Origin: Reyranella sp.
GTDB taxonomy: Bacteria > Pseudomonadota > Alphaproteobacteria > Reyranellales > Reyranellaceae
Direction: 5' to 3'
DNA: 40,590 bases
Assembly (NCBI RefSeq): GCF_004297405.1
Contig: NZ_SCVC01000014.1
Coordinates: 1-40,590 of the forward strand
In this document: positions 8,136-16,911 of the stretch, piece by piece
Numbering within the stretch: position 1 is the first letter of the stretch
Layout: the number at the start of each line of letters is the position of its first letter
The notes under the pieces: model-generated
The model's input: the letters and a program-made list of their open reading frames with translations, nothing else
What the model was told of the DNA's origin: nothing
Databases searched by the model: none
Position numbers and translations under genes: made by a program

Positions 8136-10277
8136 CTAACGTTTGGTTTGCTCGCTCGACGACAGTTCGGACAGGATCATGGCTTCGGTAAGGACTTGAG
8201 GCAGGATCTTCGGCTTTTCGGCGCCTGGCGCCCAGTAGAGGTAGAGCGGCACGCCGGCGCGTCCGAGTTCCTTGAGCACTGAAGTGATTTCGGGGTCGCG
8301 GTTAGTCCAGTCCCCCTTGAGCTTGACGACGCCTGCCTGCTCGAAGGCCTTGCGACTGGCCGCCGTTTCGAGCGCGACGCGCTCGTTCACCAAGCAAGTA
8401 ATGCACCAAGCAGCCGTGAAATCGACGAAGACCGGCTTGCCGGCGGCCACGGCTTCGGCCATGCGCGCACGGGAGAAGCGTTCCCAGCCGTCGAAGTTGA
8501 CGCCGCCAGTGGCGCTGCCCGAGGCCGACGCGGCCGTTGCCGGCCTGTCCTCGAGCTTCAGCGTCACGCCGAAGGCCAGCAGGACGGCCACGGCGGCCAG
8601 ACCTCGACGCAGCCACGTACCCGCCGAAGCGGTAGAGCCGGCACCCAGCAGCCAGATCGCGAAGGCGATCAGGACCATGCCTCCCAAGGCGTAGAGCACG
8701 CCGTCGGCGCCGGTCTGCTGGGTCAGCACCCAGATCATCCAGACCGCCGACGCGTACATCGGGAAGGCCAGGAACTGGCGCAGCCGGTCCATCCACGGGC
8801 CGGGCCGCGGCATCAACCGCTGCAATGCCGGCGTCATCGACAGCGCGAGATAAGGTAGGGCAAGGCCGAGCCCCATCGCCAGCAGAACGGCCACTGTGGC
8901 GGGCGCGGGCTGCGCGAGAGCGAAGCCCAGGGCTGCCGCCATGAAGGGCGCGGTGCAGGGCGTCGCCACGATCACCGCCAGCACGCCGGTGAAGAAGGCG
9001 CCCGTCGTGCCGCCACGCGCGACCAGACCTTGGCCCACTCCGGCCAGACGATTGCCGACCTCGAACACGCCGGAGAGATTGAGACCGACGACGAAGAAGA
9101 GATAAGCGATCAGCAGCGAGAAGATCGGCGACTGGAACTGAAAGCCCCAGCTCACCTCGCCCGCAGCGGAGCGGATCGCGAGCACGATCGCGGCCATGGC
9201 GGCGAAAGAGACCAGCACACCAGCCGTATAGGCAAGCCCATCGCGGCGCATCTCGGCACGATCATGGCCGGCGAGCCGCGCGAAGGCGGCGGCCTTCATC
9301 GCGAGCACGGGGAAGACGCAGGGCATCAGGTTCAAGATCAAGCCGCCCAGCAGCGCGAAGAGCAGGGCCTGGACGAGCGACAGCTCTTCGCTGCCGGCTG
9401 CGCCGGCCAGCGAGGTCGTATTGGCGACGGCAGGATCGAGTTTGGCGGAAACGTCGAAGGCCTGCTTCACCGTGCCATCTGCCGTCTTCTCGGTCAGCAC
9501 CAGGGTGCCAGCGAGCAGCGGCGGCAATGCCGTCTTGGCATCGCCGCGCTTCAGCGGAATGCGGATGCCGTTCGCGTCGACCGTGGCGTTCTGCCTGACC
9601 ATGGTCGCGATCGGCCCCCACTCGGCGGGGAAGAAGTAGACGTTGCTGATCGTGTCGGGCTTCAGGCCCTTCGCATCGATGACCAGAGTCGGATCGCCGG
9701 ACTGGGCGACGCCATAGCGTGCTGGCCACGGGCTTTCGGTCGGGATGTTGCGGCGTGCCTGCTCGAACAGGGTGCGCGTTGCCGGCGGAGCCGGAGTTGC
9801 GGCTGTGCCCGACGGCAGGGTCAGCTCGAACTTGCCCTCTTCGGGAATGCAGACGTCCTCGCAGACTAGCCAGTTGGCGGCGGCCTCAAGCTTCAGCGGA
9901 CCCGAGAGATCGGCCGGTGGCGTGATGCGCACCAGCAGCATCGACTCGTCCTTGAAGCCGTAATTGATGATGCCGCCGATCTCGAACAGGATCGGTGTCG
10001 GCCAGACGATCGGATCGGCCTTGGCGCCCGGCGGCAAGGTCCAGGTGATTTCGGTCGGCAGGCCCGATTCGCCCGGGTTCTTCCAGTAGGTGTGCCACTT
10101 GGGGCGAATGGTCTGCCGCAGCCCCACCCAGAAGGGCTCGCCAGGCTTCACCGCCGAGACGTCGGCCAGCAACTCGGCCCGCACATTGTCCGTCTGCACG
10201 ACAGATTGCGCGAAGGCCGGCAGGGCCGTGGCGATCACGACTAGAACACCGAGCAGGAAAGCGGGGAGACGCGACAT
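8136..10277 (-). CDS. DsbD/ScsB-like thiol:disulfide reductase
   Basis: A 713-residue three-part membrane protein that passes electrons from cytoplasmic thioredoxin to periplasmic thiol proteins. After a signal peptide comes a DsbD-alpha-type domain with the Cys pair in WLVCEDVCIPEEGKF. A multi-helix core follows, carrying GGLILNLMPCVFPVLAMKA and VIVATPCTAPFMAAALG, whose cysteines form the membrane redox pair. The C-terminal thioredoxin domain has FTAAWCITCLVNE with Cys625 and Cys628. The long N-terminal part resembles ScsB, the copper-tolerance branch of the family, more than E. coli DsbD. First gene of the run with the redoxin and DUF3500 genes. Thioredoxin (trxA at 31 kb) is the likely donor by family knowledge. 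Confidence 0.9.
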   Translation of the reverse strand: MSRLPAFLLGVLVVIATALPAFAQSVVQTDNVRAELLADVSAVKPGEPFWVGLRQTIRPKWHTYWKNPGESGLPTEITWTLPPGAKADPIVWPTPILFEIGGIINYGFKDESMLLVRITPPADLSGPLKLEAAANWLVCEDVCIPEEGKFELTLPSGTAATPAPPATRTLFEQARRNIPTESPWPARYGVAQSGDPTLVIDAKGLKPDTISNVYFFPAEWGPIATMVRQNATVDANGIRIPLKRGDAKTALPPLLAGTLVLTEKTADGTVKQAFDVSAKLDPAVANTTSLAGAAGSEELSLVQALLFALLGGLILNLMPCVFPVLAMKAAAFARLAGHDRAEMRRDGLAYTAGVLVSFAAMAAIVLAIRSAAGEVSWGFQFQSPIFSLLIAYLFFVVGLNLSGVFEVGNRLAGVGQGLVARGGTTGAFFTGVLAVIVATPCTAPFMAAALGFALAQPAPATVAVLLAMGLGLALPYLALSMTPALQRLMPRPGPWMDRLRQFLAFPMYASAVWMIWVLTQQTGADGVLYALGGMVLIAFAIWLLGAGSTASAGTWLRRGLAAVAVLLAFGVTLKLEDRPATAASASGSATGGVNFDGWERFSRARMAEAVAAGKPVFVDFTAAWCITCLVNERVALETAASRKAFEQAGVVKLKGDWTNRDPEITSVLKELGRAGVPLYLYWAPGAEKPKILPQVLTEAMILSELSSSEQTKR

Positions 10278-10395
10278 GATGCTTGATTAAGTGCCGTCGG
10301 CCCATGGCACTGGCAAGGCAATCCCGATCAACGCGGCGTGATATTTTGCCCTCACAAAGGCTACGGTCTAAGGTCTTGGTTTCGCTGGGGAAATC
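10278..10395. promoter_or_regulatory. Divergent promoter region, DsbD-like gene and M20 hydrolase
   Basis: This 118-base gap separates the divergent DsbD-like operon and the M20 hydrolase gene, so both promoters should lie here. An AT-richer patch (GTGATATTTTGCCCTCACAA, about 10339) is the best place for promoter elements. GGGGA at about 10388 is the ribosome site of the hydrolase. I see no convincing operator repeat. Confidence 0.35.
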
Positions 10396-11616
10396 ATGTT
10401 GCGGATGAATGAACGGCGTCTGCTGGATGCGCTGGACGAACTGGCGGCAGTTGGCGCCATCGACGGCGGCGGCTCTGCCCGGCTGGCGCTCACGGACGAC
10501 GATAAGCTCGGCCGCGACATGGTCGTGGGCTGGATGAAGGCGCTCGGCCTCGAGGTTCGGGTCGATGCGATCGGCAACGTGATCGGCTTGCGCGCTGGCC
10601 GCGAGAATTTGCCGCCGGTCATGACCGGCAGTCATATCGACACGGTCCGCACCGGCGGCCGTTACGACGGCAATTACGGGGTCCTCGCTGGCCTCGAAGT
10701 CGTCCGCGCCCTGAACGAGGCCAACGTAACGACACGCCGGCCGATCGCGGTGGCCTTCTTCACCAACGAAGAGGGCGCACGCTTCCAGCCTGATATGATG
10801 GGCAGCTTGGTCTATGCCGGTGGTATCGGCCTCAACGAAGCCTATGCCGCGGTCGACAAAGACGGCGCGTCGGTCGGCGATGAACTGCGCCGCATCGGCT
10901 ACCTCGGCACGACGAAGCCGGGCGCCCTCAAGCCGCATGCCTTCGTCGAACTGCATATCGAGCAGGGCCCGATCCTCGACGAGGAGAAGGTGCAGATCGG
11001 CGTCGTGGAGAGCGTGCAAGGCATTTCGTGGACCGAGTACACGGTCACCGGTGTTTCCAACCATGCCGGCACGACGCCGATGCGGCTGCGGCGCGATGCG
11101 GGTTATCTCGCGGCATCGGTCAACGTCTTCGCCCGCAAGCTCGCCTGGGAGATGGGCGGAAATCAGGTGGCGACGGTGGGATCGCTGGCGCTGCGTCCCA
11201 ACCTGATCAACGTCGTGCCCAATCGTGCGGTGTTCGCGGTCGATCTGCGCAACACCGACGAAGCGAAGCTGCAGGAAGCCGAGGCGAAGGTCGCCGCGCA
11301 TATCGCCGAGGTCGCGCAGGCCGAGCGGGTCGAGGTCGAGGCCAAGGTGCTGGCGCGCTTCGAGCCGGTGATCTTCGATGCGAGCCTCGTCGACAGGGTC
11401 GAACATCATGCCAAGGCGCTGTCGCTCAGCACGCGCCGCATGCCCTCGGGCGCGGGCCACGACGCGCAGATGATGCAGCGAATCTGCCCTACGGCGATGA
11501 TCTTCGTGCCCTCGGTCGCGGGCCTCAGCCACAACGTCAAGGAACATACCGAAGCCACCGACCTCGCGGCCGGCGCGCAGGTGCTCCTGAACCTGATGCT
11601 GGAACTCGCGGACTGA
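10396..11616 (+). CDS. M20-family N-carbamoyl-L-amino-acid hydrolase-like amidase
   Basis: A 406-residue zinc-dependent hydrolase of the amidase branch that includes N-carbamoyl-L-amino-acid hydrolase, beta-ureidopropionase and allantoate amidohydrolase. Predicted metal ligands are His80 in MTGSHIDTV, Asp91 in GGRYDGNYG, Glu126 in FTNEEGARF, His187 in ELHIEQGP and His379 in GLSHNVKEHT. The dimerisation domain follows about residue 205 (TVTGVSNHAGTTPMRLRRDA). The reaction class is hydrolysis of a carbamoyl or ureido amide to a free amine, CO2 and ammonia. Which substrate is used cannot be read from sequence. The GntR gene starts 37 bases later, and a D-type carbamoylase lies 4 kb downstream. 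Confidence 0.88.
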   Translation: MLRMNERRLLDALDELAAVGAIDGGGSARLALTDDDKLGRDMVVGWMKALGLEVRVDAIGNVIGLRAGRENLPPVMTGSHIDTVRTGGRYDGNYGVLAGLEVVRALNEANVTTRRPIAVAFFTNEEGARFQPDMMGSLVYAGGIGLNEAYAAVDKDGASVGDELRRIGYLGTTKPGALKPHAFVELHIEQGPILDEEKVQIGVVESVQGISWTEYTVTGVSNHAGTTPMRLRRDAGYLAASVNVFARKLAWEMGGNQVATVGSLALRPNLINVVPNRAVFAVDLRNTDEAKLQEAEAKVAAHIAEVAQAERVEVEAKVLARFEPVIFDASLVDRVEHHAKALSLSTRRMPSGAGHDAQMMQRICPTAMIFVPSVAGLSHNVKEHTEATDLAAGAQVLLNLMLELAD

Positions 11617-11653
11617 AATTGTCTGACAACTCGGCGGACGCTAGCATCCCCCG

Positions 11654-12385
11654 ATGACTGACAGGCAGCAGCGGCCCCCCAACAATCTGGCCGAGCAGGT
11701 AATGGCGCGGCTGAGCGCAGACATCCGTGGCGGCCGGCTGGCACCCGGCGCCCGTCTGCCGACCGAACAGGCATTGACGACCGAGCTGGGCGTGAGCCGC
11801 ACCGTGGTGCGCGAGGCGGTCGCAGCGCTGCGTGCCGACGGCCTCGTGGTCACACGCCGTGGCTCCGGCGCCTATGTTGCCGATCCCGCCGCCGGGCCGT
11901 TCCGCATCGCCGCTTCGGGTGCCGCCGCACTTGGCGACATCATTGCGGTGATGGAGCTGCGGCTCGCGGTCGAAGTCGAGGCCGCGGCTCTTGCGACCGA
12001 GCGCGCATCGCGCCAGCAGATCGCTGCCATTCGTACGGCCTGGCGGTCGATCGACACGGCGCTGAAACGTGGCGAAGGCGCCGTCGCCGAGGATTTCGCC
12101 TTCCACCGCGCCATCGCGGAGGCGACCGGCAACGACCAGTTTCCGCGCTTCCTCGCCTATCTCGGCAGCCATGTGATCCCGCGCCAGAGCGTGCGGCTCA
12201 GCGTCGACACGCCGGCCGAGCGGCGGATCTATCTGGAGCGCATCCAGCACGAACATGCGCGTATCGTCTCGACGATCTCGGATGGCGATCCTGTCGAGGC
12301 CCGACGCGCCATGCGTGAACATCTCACGCGCTCACTGGAGCGTTATCGGACCCTTGCTGGAGGAAAGAAGAATGGCCGACGCTAG
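11654..12385 (+). CDS. GntR/FadR-type regulator with FCD domain
   Basis: A 243-residue regulator. The N-terminal winged HTH reads LAPGARLPTEQALTTELGVS followed by RTVVREAVAALRADGLVVTRRGSGAYV (about 29-75). The C-terminal all-helical FCD domain shows the usual metal/effector residues in EDFAFHRAIAEATGN, EHARIVSTI and REHLTRSL. FCD regulators usually respond to small organic acids such as uronates, gluconate or lactate. The gene overlaps the next gene, a uronate-dehydrogenase-like oxidoreductase, by 14 bases, which suggests it controls that step. Control of the preceding M20 hydrolase is also possible since the three genes run together. Confidence 0.9.
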   Translation: MTDRQQRPPNNLAEQVMARLSADIRGGRLAPGARLPTEQALTTELGVSRTVVREAVAALRADGLVVTRRGSGAYVADPAAGPFRIAASGAAALGDIIAVMELRLAVEVEAAALATERASRQQIAAIRTAWRSIDTALKRGEGAVAEDFAFHRAIAEATGNDQFPRFLAYLGSHVIPRQSVRLSVDTPAERRIYLERIQHEHARIVSTISDGDPVEARRAMREHLTRSLERYRTLAGGKKNGRR

Positions 12386-13193
12386 GAAAATTCTGTTCAC
12401 CGGCGCGGCCGGTGGCATCGGCACCATGATCCGGCCATTGCTGGCCAAGCTCTATCCGGGGCTGGTGCTGAGTGACAGGGTCGAACCCAAGGACCTGCTG
12501 CCGACGGAAACCTTCGTCGCCGCCGACCTCACCAAGCCGGATGAAGTCGCGGCAGCGGTGAAAGGCGTCGATAGCGTCATTCATCTCGGCGGCTTCTCGG
12601 TCGAAGGCCCGTGGGACACGATCCTGCAGTCCAACATCATCGGCTGCTACAACATGTTCGAGGCCGCGCGCGCGGCCGGGGTGAAGCGGTTGATCTTCGC
12701 CTCGTCCAATCACGCGATCGGCTTCTATCCACGCAAGCGGCGAATCGGCCCGAACGTCACGGTGCGGCCCGACAGCCGCTATGGCGTCAGCAAGGCCTTC
12801 GGCGAGGCGCTGGGCGCGCTCTATTCCGACAAGCACGGCATGGCGGTGACCTGTCTCAGGATCGGCAATGTCGGTCCCAGGCCGCTCGACGTGCGCCGGC
12901 TTTCGATCTGGATTTCGCCCGAGGACATCGTGCAGCTCATCCGCATTGGGCTGGAGCATCCCGACATCCGGTTCGAGATCCTCTACGGCGCCTCCGACAA
13001 TGCCACGAGCTGGTGGGACAATTCCCGCGCCACCGAACTCGGCTACCGCCCGACCGGCAAGTCGGAGGATCACCGCGCACACGCCGAAGCGGAGCAGGCC
13101 AAGATCGGCCCCGATCCTGTGGGTGATCTCTTCCAGGGTGGCACTTTCTGTTCCGCCGAATTCACCAACGACGTGAAACGCGCCGGACCTTGA
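12372..13193 (+). CDS. Uronate dehydrogenase-like NAD(P)-dependent oxidoreductase
   Basis: A 273-residue short-chain/extended dehydrogenase. The nucleotide-binding loop is FTGAAGGIGTMIRPLL (about 8-23), and the catalytic Tyr-x-x-x-Lys is in DSRYGVSKAFGEALG. FASSNHAIGFYPR and SDNATSWWDNSRATELGYRP closely match the pattern I recall for bacterial uronate dehydrogenase (Udh), which oxidises galacturonate or glucuronate to the aldarolactone. ATG 12372 has GGAGGAAAG just upstream and overlaps the end of the GntR gene by 14 bases, consistent with coupled translation. Other sugar substrates remain possible. No other uronate-pathway gene is in the window. Confidence 0.8.
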   Translation: MADARKILFTGAAGGIGTMIRPLLAKLYPGLVLSDRVEPKDLLPTETFVAADLTKPDEVAAAVKGVDSVIHLGGFSVEGPWDTILQSNIIGCYNMFEAARAAGVKRLIFASSNHAIGFYPRKRRIGPNVTVRPDSRYGVSKAFGEALGALYSDKHGMAVTCLRIGNVGPRPLDVRRLSIWISPEDIVQLIRIGLEHPDIRFEILYGASDNATSWWDNSRATELGYRPTGKSEDHRAHAEAEQAKIGPDPVGDLFQGGTFCSAEFTNDVKRAGP

Positions 13194-13271
13194 CGAGTCC
13201 AGACAGGCGCCATGAAATGAACGCCAGTCCAACTCTCGATTGATCGGCCGCGGCCGGAGCGGGGGAGTGAG

Positions 13272-15896
13272 ATGCCTGGCGCTCAACTCTGGCTCAAGGT
13301 GGTTGGCGTAGCGGCCTCGGGGTGGTGGGCGATACGCGTGATCGGCGTGACGCTCTACGCCTGTCGCGCTGCAGTCCTGGCCCTCGTGGTCGGTGGTGCG
13401 TTGCTGGTGTTCACCGACCAGGCCAGAGATATGGTGCTGGCCAGCGTCGATCCCGGCAGCTCGTTCGGAACCAAACTGGGCCTTCTGGCCGTCGTCCTGT
13501 TGTGGGCCATCACAGGTTGGTATTGGTCCCGCCTCATCCTGAGCACCGACTTCGCGGTCTACCTGCGGCCCGGCCCGGAAGAGCCGGAATGGCGGCAGAC
13601 CTGGCATGCCTGGGTTTGCGAATGGACGCCGCGCCTGATCGGCTTTGCCAGCATTGGCTGCGTCGCGCTCGCCTTCGAGGCCGGGCATGCCGCCTATCGC
13701 GATGCCCATGCGATCGAGGAGGCCGCCGTCTACGAACGCTATGCGTGGGCCATCGGCCTGGTGGCCGTCATCTTCCTGCTCGTGGTGTGGATGCGCCGTG
13801 GCCTGAACAGCAGGATCAGGCAACGCGTGGGTCCCGACACGAAATTGGCACGGATCGCCTCCGGTCTGTCGCTTGGGTTGGGCTGGTTCGTGCTCGCGGC
13901 CTCGTTGCTGCTGTCACCTGTCTTCTTCTGGCTGTTCGCGACCGATCCGGTCGGCACTGCTCACCGTTTCGGCAACAGCGTCAACGTCGTGCTGTTCGGG
14001 CTCGCGCTCATCACGCCCGCCTTCAGCTTTGTCGTTCTGCTCGCGGCCTACACGAAGCTGCCCTTGTTCGCGGCTGTTCTGCTTCTCTTCGCCTTCATGC
14101 CGGTGATCGCCGGCGATCACCATGATGTCCGGCTGTGCAGCGGCGCGAAATGCGCCGTCTTCGAAGCGCCGGGTCGGTCTGCAGATGAGGCGGGTACCCG
14201 CTCGAGGTTCGCTCTCAAGGAAGTGTTCCTGAAATGGTGGGATGCGAATACCGAGCCCGACATGGTGGCGCCACTCCATGAGCTAGCCGCGGGCAATGGC
14301 CAGCCGCGCGATCCCGAAGACGTGCGCGTGCCACCCCTGATCATGGTCGCCACGGCCGGTGGCGCCAGCCGGGCAGGGTTCTGGACATCGCTCGTGCTCG
14401 GTGAACTGGCGGCGCGGGAACAGCATTTCGCCGAACGGCTGTTCCTGATCAGCGGCGTCTCCGGCGGCTCGCTGGGCGCCACGGTGTTCCGGTCGCTCGT
14501 CGAGGAAGACAGGCGCGCCGTCGGAGGCCGCGGCTCGCCGTTCCTCCTCGACGCTCCACGACAATCGACGAACTTTCTCGAAAGCGACTTTCTCAGCCCG
14601 GCACTCGGTGTCGGCATGTACGTCGACCTGCCGATGAGCGCTGTGTCGTTTCTCGGCCGGCCGCTCGATCGAGCGACCGCGCTGGAGATGGCCTGGGAGC
14701 AGGCCTGGCGCGACTCGGCGGAACCAGGAAAACCCCGCAAGTTCGACTGGAGCGACGGGTTCACCAAGACGTTCCGCGCTGGCGATCGCACATGGCCGAT
14801 CCTGGCGTTGAACGGTACCTCCGTAGTCAAGGGCAAGCGGATCATCACGTCGAATGCGGAGTTCCAAGTCTCCGATGCCGCCGGCAATCTCGACGTCGCG
14901 CGTACCGTCTCGCAGCCGGACACCCGCTACGAGACCTTCCGCTTCCTCAACGAGGACATCCCGATCAGCACGGCCGTGACGATGAGCGCGCGCTTTCCCG
15001 GCATCTCGCCAACCGGCGGTATGCGGCGTAGGGAGAACGGGCAGGAAACGCTGGTGGCGCGCGTGACCGATGGCGGGTTGTTCGAAAACTTCGGCGCCGC
15101 CACGGCCGACGAGATCGTTCGCTATCTCGGATCGCGCATCGCAGAGTCACAGTCGACGGAAGCGGGTTTCGTGAAGAAGCCGGTTCTGCCCTTTGTCATC
15201 GTGATCAGCAGCGATCCGTCTCTCGATCCGATTCTGGCCTCGGAGTCGATCGTGCGAACGAGCCGTAAAACGGTCAGTCCGGACTGCGACCAGGGCGCTG
15301 CTGTGGTTCCTTCCGCCGGCAATCGTCGCGACGAATGTCCGACACCCAGGCTCGAGAGCTCGTCCGTCGTCACTGATCCGCTGCGCGCGCTCTACAGCGG
15401 CCGCGTCGCCCGCGGCGAATCCGCCGTGGCGACGTTGTTCGATCGCACCCGCGACCTGTTTCACACCACCTACGACAATCTCCACCCGAGACTCCACGAG
15501 AGCGAGCTCAGGGCGCAGGTCGGCGAGCGCTACCAGGTGCCGTTCTTCCATTTCCGTCAGTGCCGTATCGAGAACCGCAAGGGACCGACGATGAGCTGGC
15601 ATGATTCAGGCAGGTCATGGGATGTGATGCGGATCATGACCGGCCTGCACGGTGATCGCGATCCCAAGCGCGTTCGTTCCCCCGAAGAGCCGGTCAATAC
15701 CGTGAGGACGGAGGCCATCGACAAGGATCAATGCTCGAACGCCTCGGAGTTCTTCAGGCTGTGCCTGTATCTGACGAAGGCGGTTGGCGTTCTCGATTCG
15801 GCGACGCAAAGCCGGACACGGCCCAAGAGCAATGCCGAAGCGGAAACGGCCGCCCGTCTCGATTGCGAGAAGAGGTGGCCCACGCCGCGTCCTTAG
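13272..15896 (+). CDS. Large membrane protein with C-terminal patatin-like lipase domain
   Basis: An 874-residue protein. Residues 1-280 hold about six or seven hydrophobic helices (near 15-48, 68-90, 120-138, 158-174, 200-223 and two in 237-280). Residues 350-620 form a patatin-like domain: oxyanion loop TAGGASRAGFW, nucleophile Ser397 in ISGVSGGSLGA (G-x-S-x-G) and catalytic Asp600 in VTDGGLFENFG. Both catalytic residues are present, so lipid acyl hydrolase activity is plausible. The cysteine-containing C-terminal 270 residues match nothing I recognise. The gene stands alone on the plus strand, with GGGGGAG close upstream. The fusion of a polytopic membrane part to patatin is unusual; substrate and role are unknown. 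Confidence 0.85.
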   Translation: MPGAQLWLKVVGVAASGWWAIRVIGVTLYACRAAVLALVVGGALLVFTDQARDMVLASVDPGSSFGTKLGLLAVVLLWAITGWYWSRLILSTDFAVYLRPGPEEPEWRQTWHAWVCEWTPRLIGFASIGCVALAFEAGHAAYRDAHAIEEAAVYERYAWAIGLVAVIFLLVVWMRRGLNSRIRQRVGPDTKLARIASGLSLGLGWFVLAASLLLSPVFFWLFATDPVGTAHRFGNSVNVVLFGLALITPAFSFVVLLAAYTKLPLFAAVLLLFAFMPVIAGDHHDVRLCSGAKCAVFEAPGRSADEAGTRSRFALKEVFLKWWDANTEPDMVAPLHELAAGNGQPRDPEDVRVPPLIMVATAGGASRAGFWTSLVLGELAAREQHFAERLFLISGVSGGSLGATVFRSLVEEDRRAVGGRGSPFLLDAPRQSTNFLESDFLSPALGVGMYVDLPMSAVSFLGRPLDRATALEMAWEQAWRDSAEPGKPRKFDWSDGFTKTFRAGDRTWPILALNGTSVVKGKRIITSNAEFQVSDAAGNLDVARTVSQPDTRYETFRFLNEDIPISTAVTMSARFPGISPTGGMRRRENGQETLVARVTDGGLFENFGAATADEIVRYLGSRIAESQSTEAGFVKKPVLPFVIVISSDPSLDPILASESIVRTSRKTVSPDCDQGAAVVPSAGNRRDECPTPRLESSSVVTDPLRALYSGRVARGESAVATLFDRTRDLFHTTYDNLHPRLHESELRAQVGERYQVPFFHFRQCRIENRKGPTMSWHDSGRSWDVMRIMTGLHGDRDPKRVRSPEEPVNTVRTEAIDKDQCSNASEFFRLCLYLTKAVGVLDSATQSRTRPKSNAEAETAARLDCEKRWPTPRP

Positions 15897-15951
15897 TCCT
15901 AGAGTGCGGGTCATTCGCGGCAATGGTCGCCGCACGCAGGTGATGGTGGCG

Positions 15952-16887
15952 ATGACGCGTTTTTTGACAGTCGGGGCCGCGCAGATGGGCCCAATCCAGC
16001 GCAGCCACACACGCCGCGACGTGGTCGAACGGCTGATTGCCCATTTGCGCGAGGCCAAACGCATGGGCTGTGAGCTCGTGGTCTTTCCCGAGCTCACCTT
16101 GACGACTTTCTTTCCACGCTGGTGGATGACCGACCAGGCCGAGATCGATTCCTTCTTCGAACAGGAAATGCCATCGAACGAGACGGCGCCGCTTTTCACC
16201 GAAGCGAAGCGCCTCGCGATGGGCTTCTGCCTGGGATATGCCGAACTTGCGAATGAGGACGGCAAGGTGCGCCGCTTCAACACCTCGATCCTGGTCGAAC
16301 GTGACGGCCGCATTGTCGGCAAGTATCGCAAGATCCATCTGCCGGGCCATGCCGAGCATGAACCCGAACGACCCTTCCAGCATCTGGAGAAGCGCTACTT
16401 TGAGGTCGGCAATCTCGGCTTCCCGGTCGTGAAGGCGTTCGGCGGCAACATGGGCATGTGCATCTGCAACGACCGTCGCTGGCCGGAGACCTATCGCGTG
16501 ATGGGTCTGCAGAACGTGGAGATGGTGCTGCTGGGCTACAACACGCCCCTGCACAATGCGCCGTCACCGGACCATGACGAGCATTCCTGGTTTCACAATC
16601 AGCTCTCCATGCAGGCCGGGGCCTATCAGAACGGGACCTGGGTCGTCGGTGTCGCCAAGGGTGGCGCCGAGGAAGGCGTGCCTTCACTGGCCGACAGCAT
16701 GATCGTGGCGCCGTCGGGCAAGGTGGTGGCGCGGGCCGCTGGAGATGGCGACGAGCTGGTGGTGCATCGCTGCGACCTGGATGCCGGCAAGAGCTACAAG
16801 ACGACCACCTTCAACTTCGCCGTCCATCGCCAGCCCGATCAGTACCGCCTGATCGTCGATCGCAAAGGTGCAGTGGATCCTGCCTAG
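15952..16887 (+). CDS. N-carbamoyl-D-amino-acid hydrolase (nitrilase superfamily)
   Basis: A 311-residue carbon-nitrogen hydrolase that converts N-carbamoyl-D-amino acids to D-amino acids. It closely follows the Agrobacterium D-carbamoylase pattern: VVFPELTLTTFFPRW, RRFNTSILVERDGRIVGKYR, KIHLPGHAEHEPERPFQHLE and ICNDRRWPETYRVMGL. With the ATG at 15952 the catalytic triad falls at Glu47, Lys127 and Cys172, the numbering of the characterised enzyme, with His129, Arg175 and Arg176 also kept. That decides the start over the in-frame ATG at 15943. It lies 55 bases after the patatin gene. No hydantoinase or racemase gene is in the window, so the upstream substrate source is not visible. Confidence 0.92.
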   Translation: MTRFLTVGAAQMGPIQRSHTRRDVVERLIAHLREAKRMGCELVVFPELTLTTFFPRWWMTDQAEIDSFFEQEMPSNETAPLFTEAKRLAMGFCLGYAELANEDGKVRRFNTSILVERDGRIVGKYRKIHLPGHAEHEPERPFQHLEKRYFEVGNLGFPVVKAFGGNMGMCICNDRRWPETYRVMGLQNVEMVLLGYNTPLHNAPSPDHDEHSWFHNQLSMQAGAYQNGTWVVGVAKGGAEEGVPSLADSMIVAPSGKVVARAAGDGDELVVHRCDLDAGKSYKTTTFNFAVHRQPDQYRLIVDRKGAVDPA

Positions 16888-16897
16888 GCGACATTTG

Positions 16898-16911
16898 TGC
16901 AATCGATTGCA
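16898..16911. promoter_or_regulatory. Perfect 14-bp palindrome, operator-like
   Basis: TGCAATCGATTGCA is a perfect palindrome with a central CG, sitting 10 bases after the stop of the D-carbamoylase gene and about 146 bases before the gdx start. Size and form resemble LacI-family operators. No LacI-type regulator is encoded in this window, so its binding protein is unknown. Confidence 0.35.

Noticed and set aside
13245..13256. CGGCCGCGGCCG palindrome before the patatin gene
   Set aside because: It is all G/C in a GC-rich region, with no T-run and no spacing typical of an operator.
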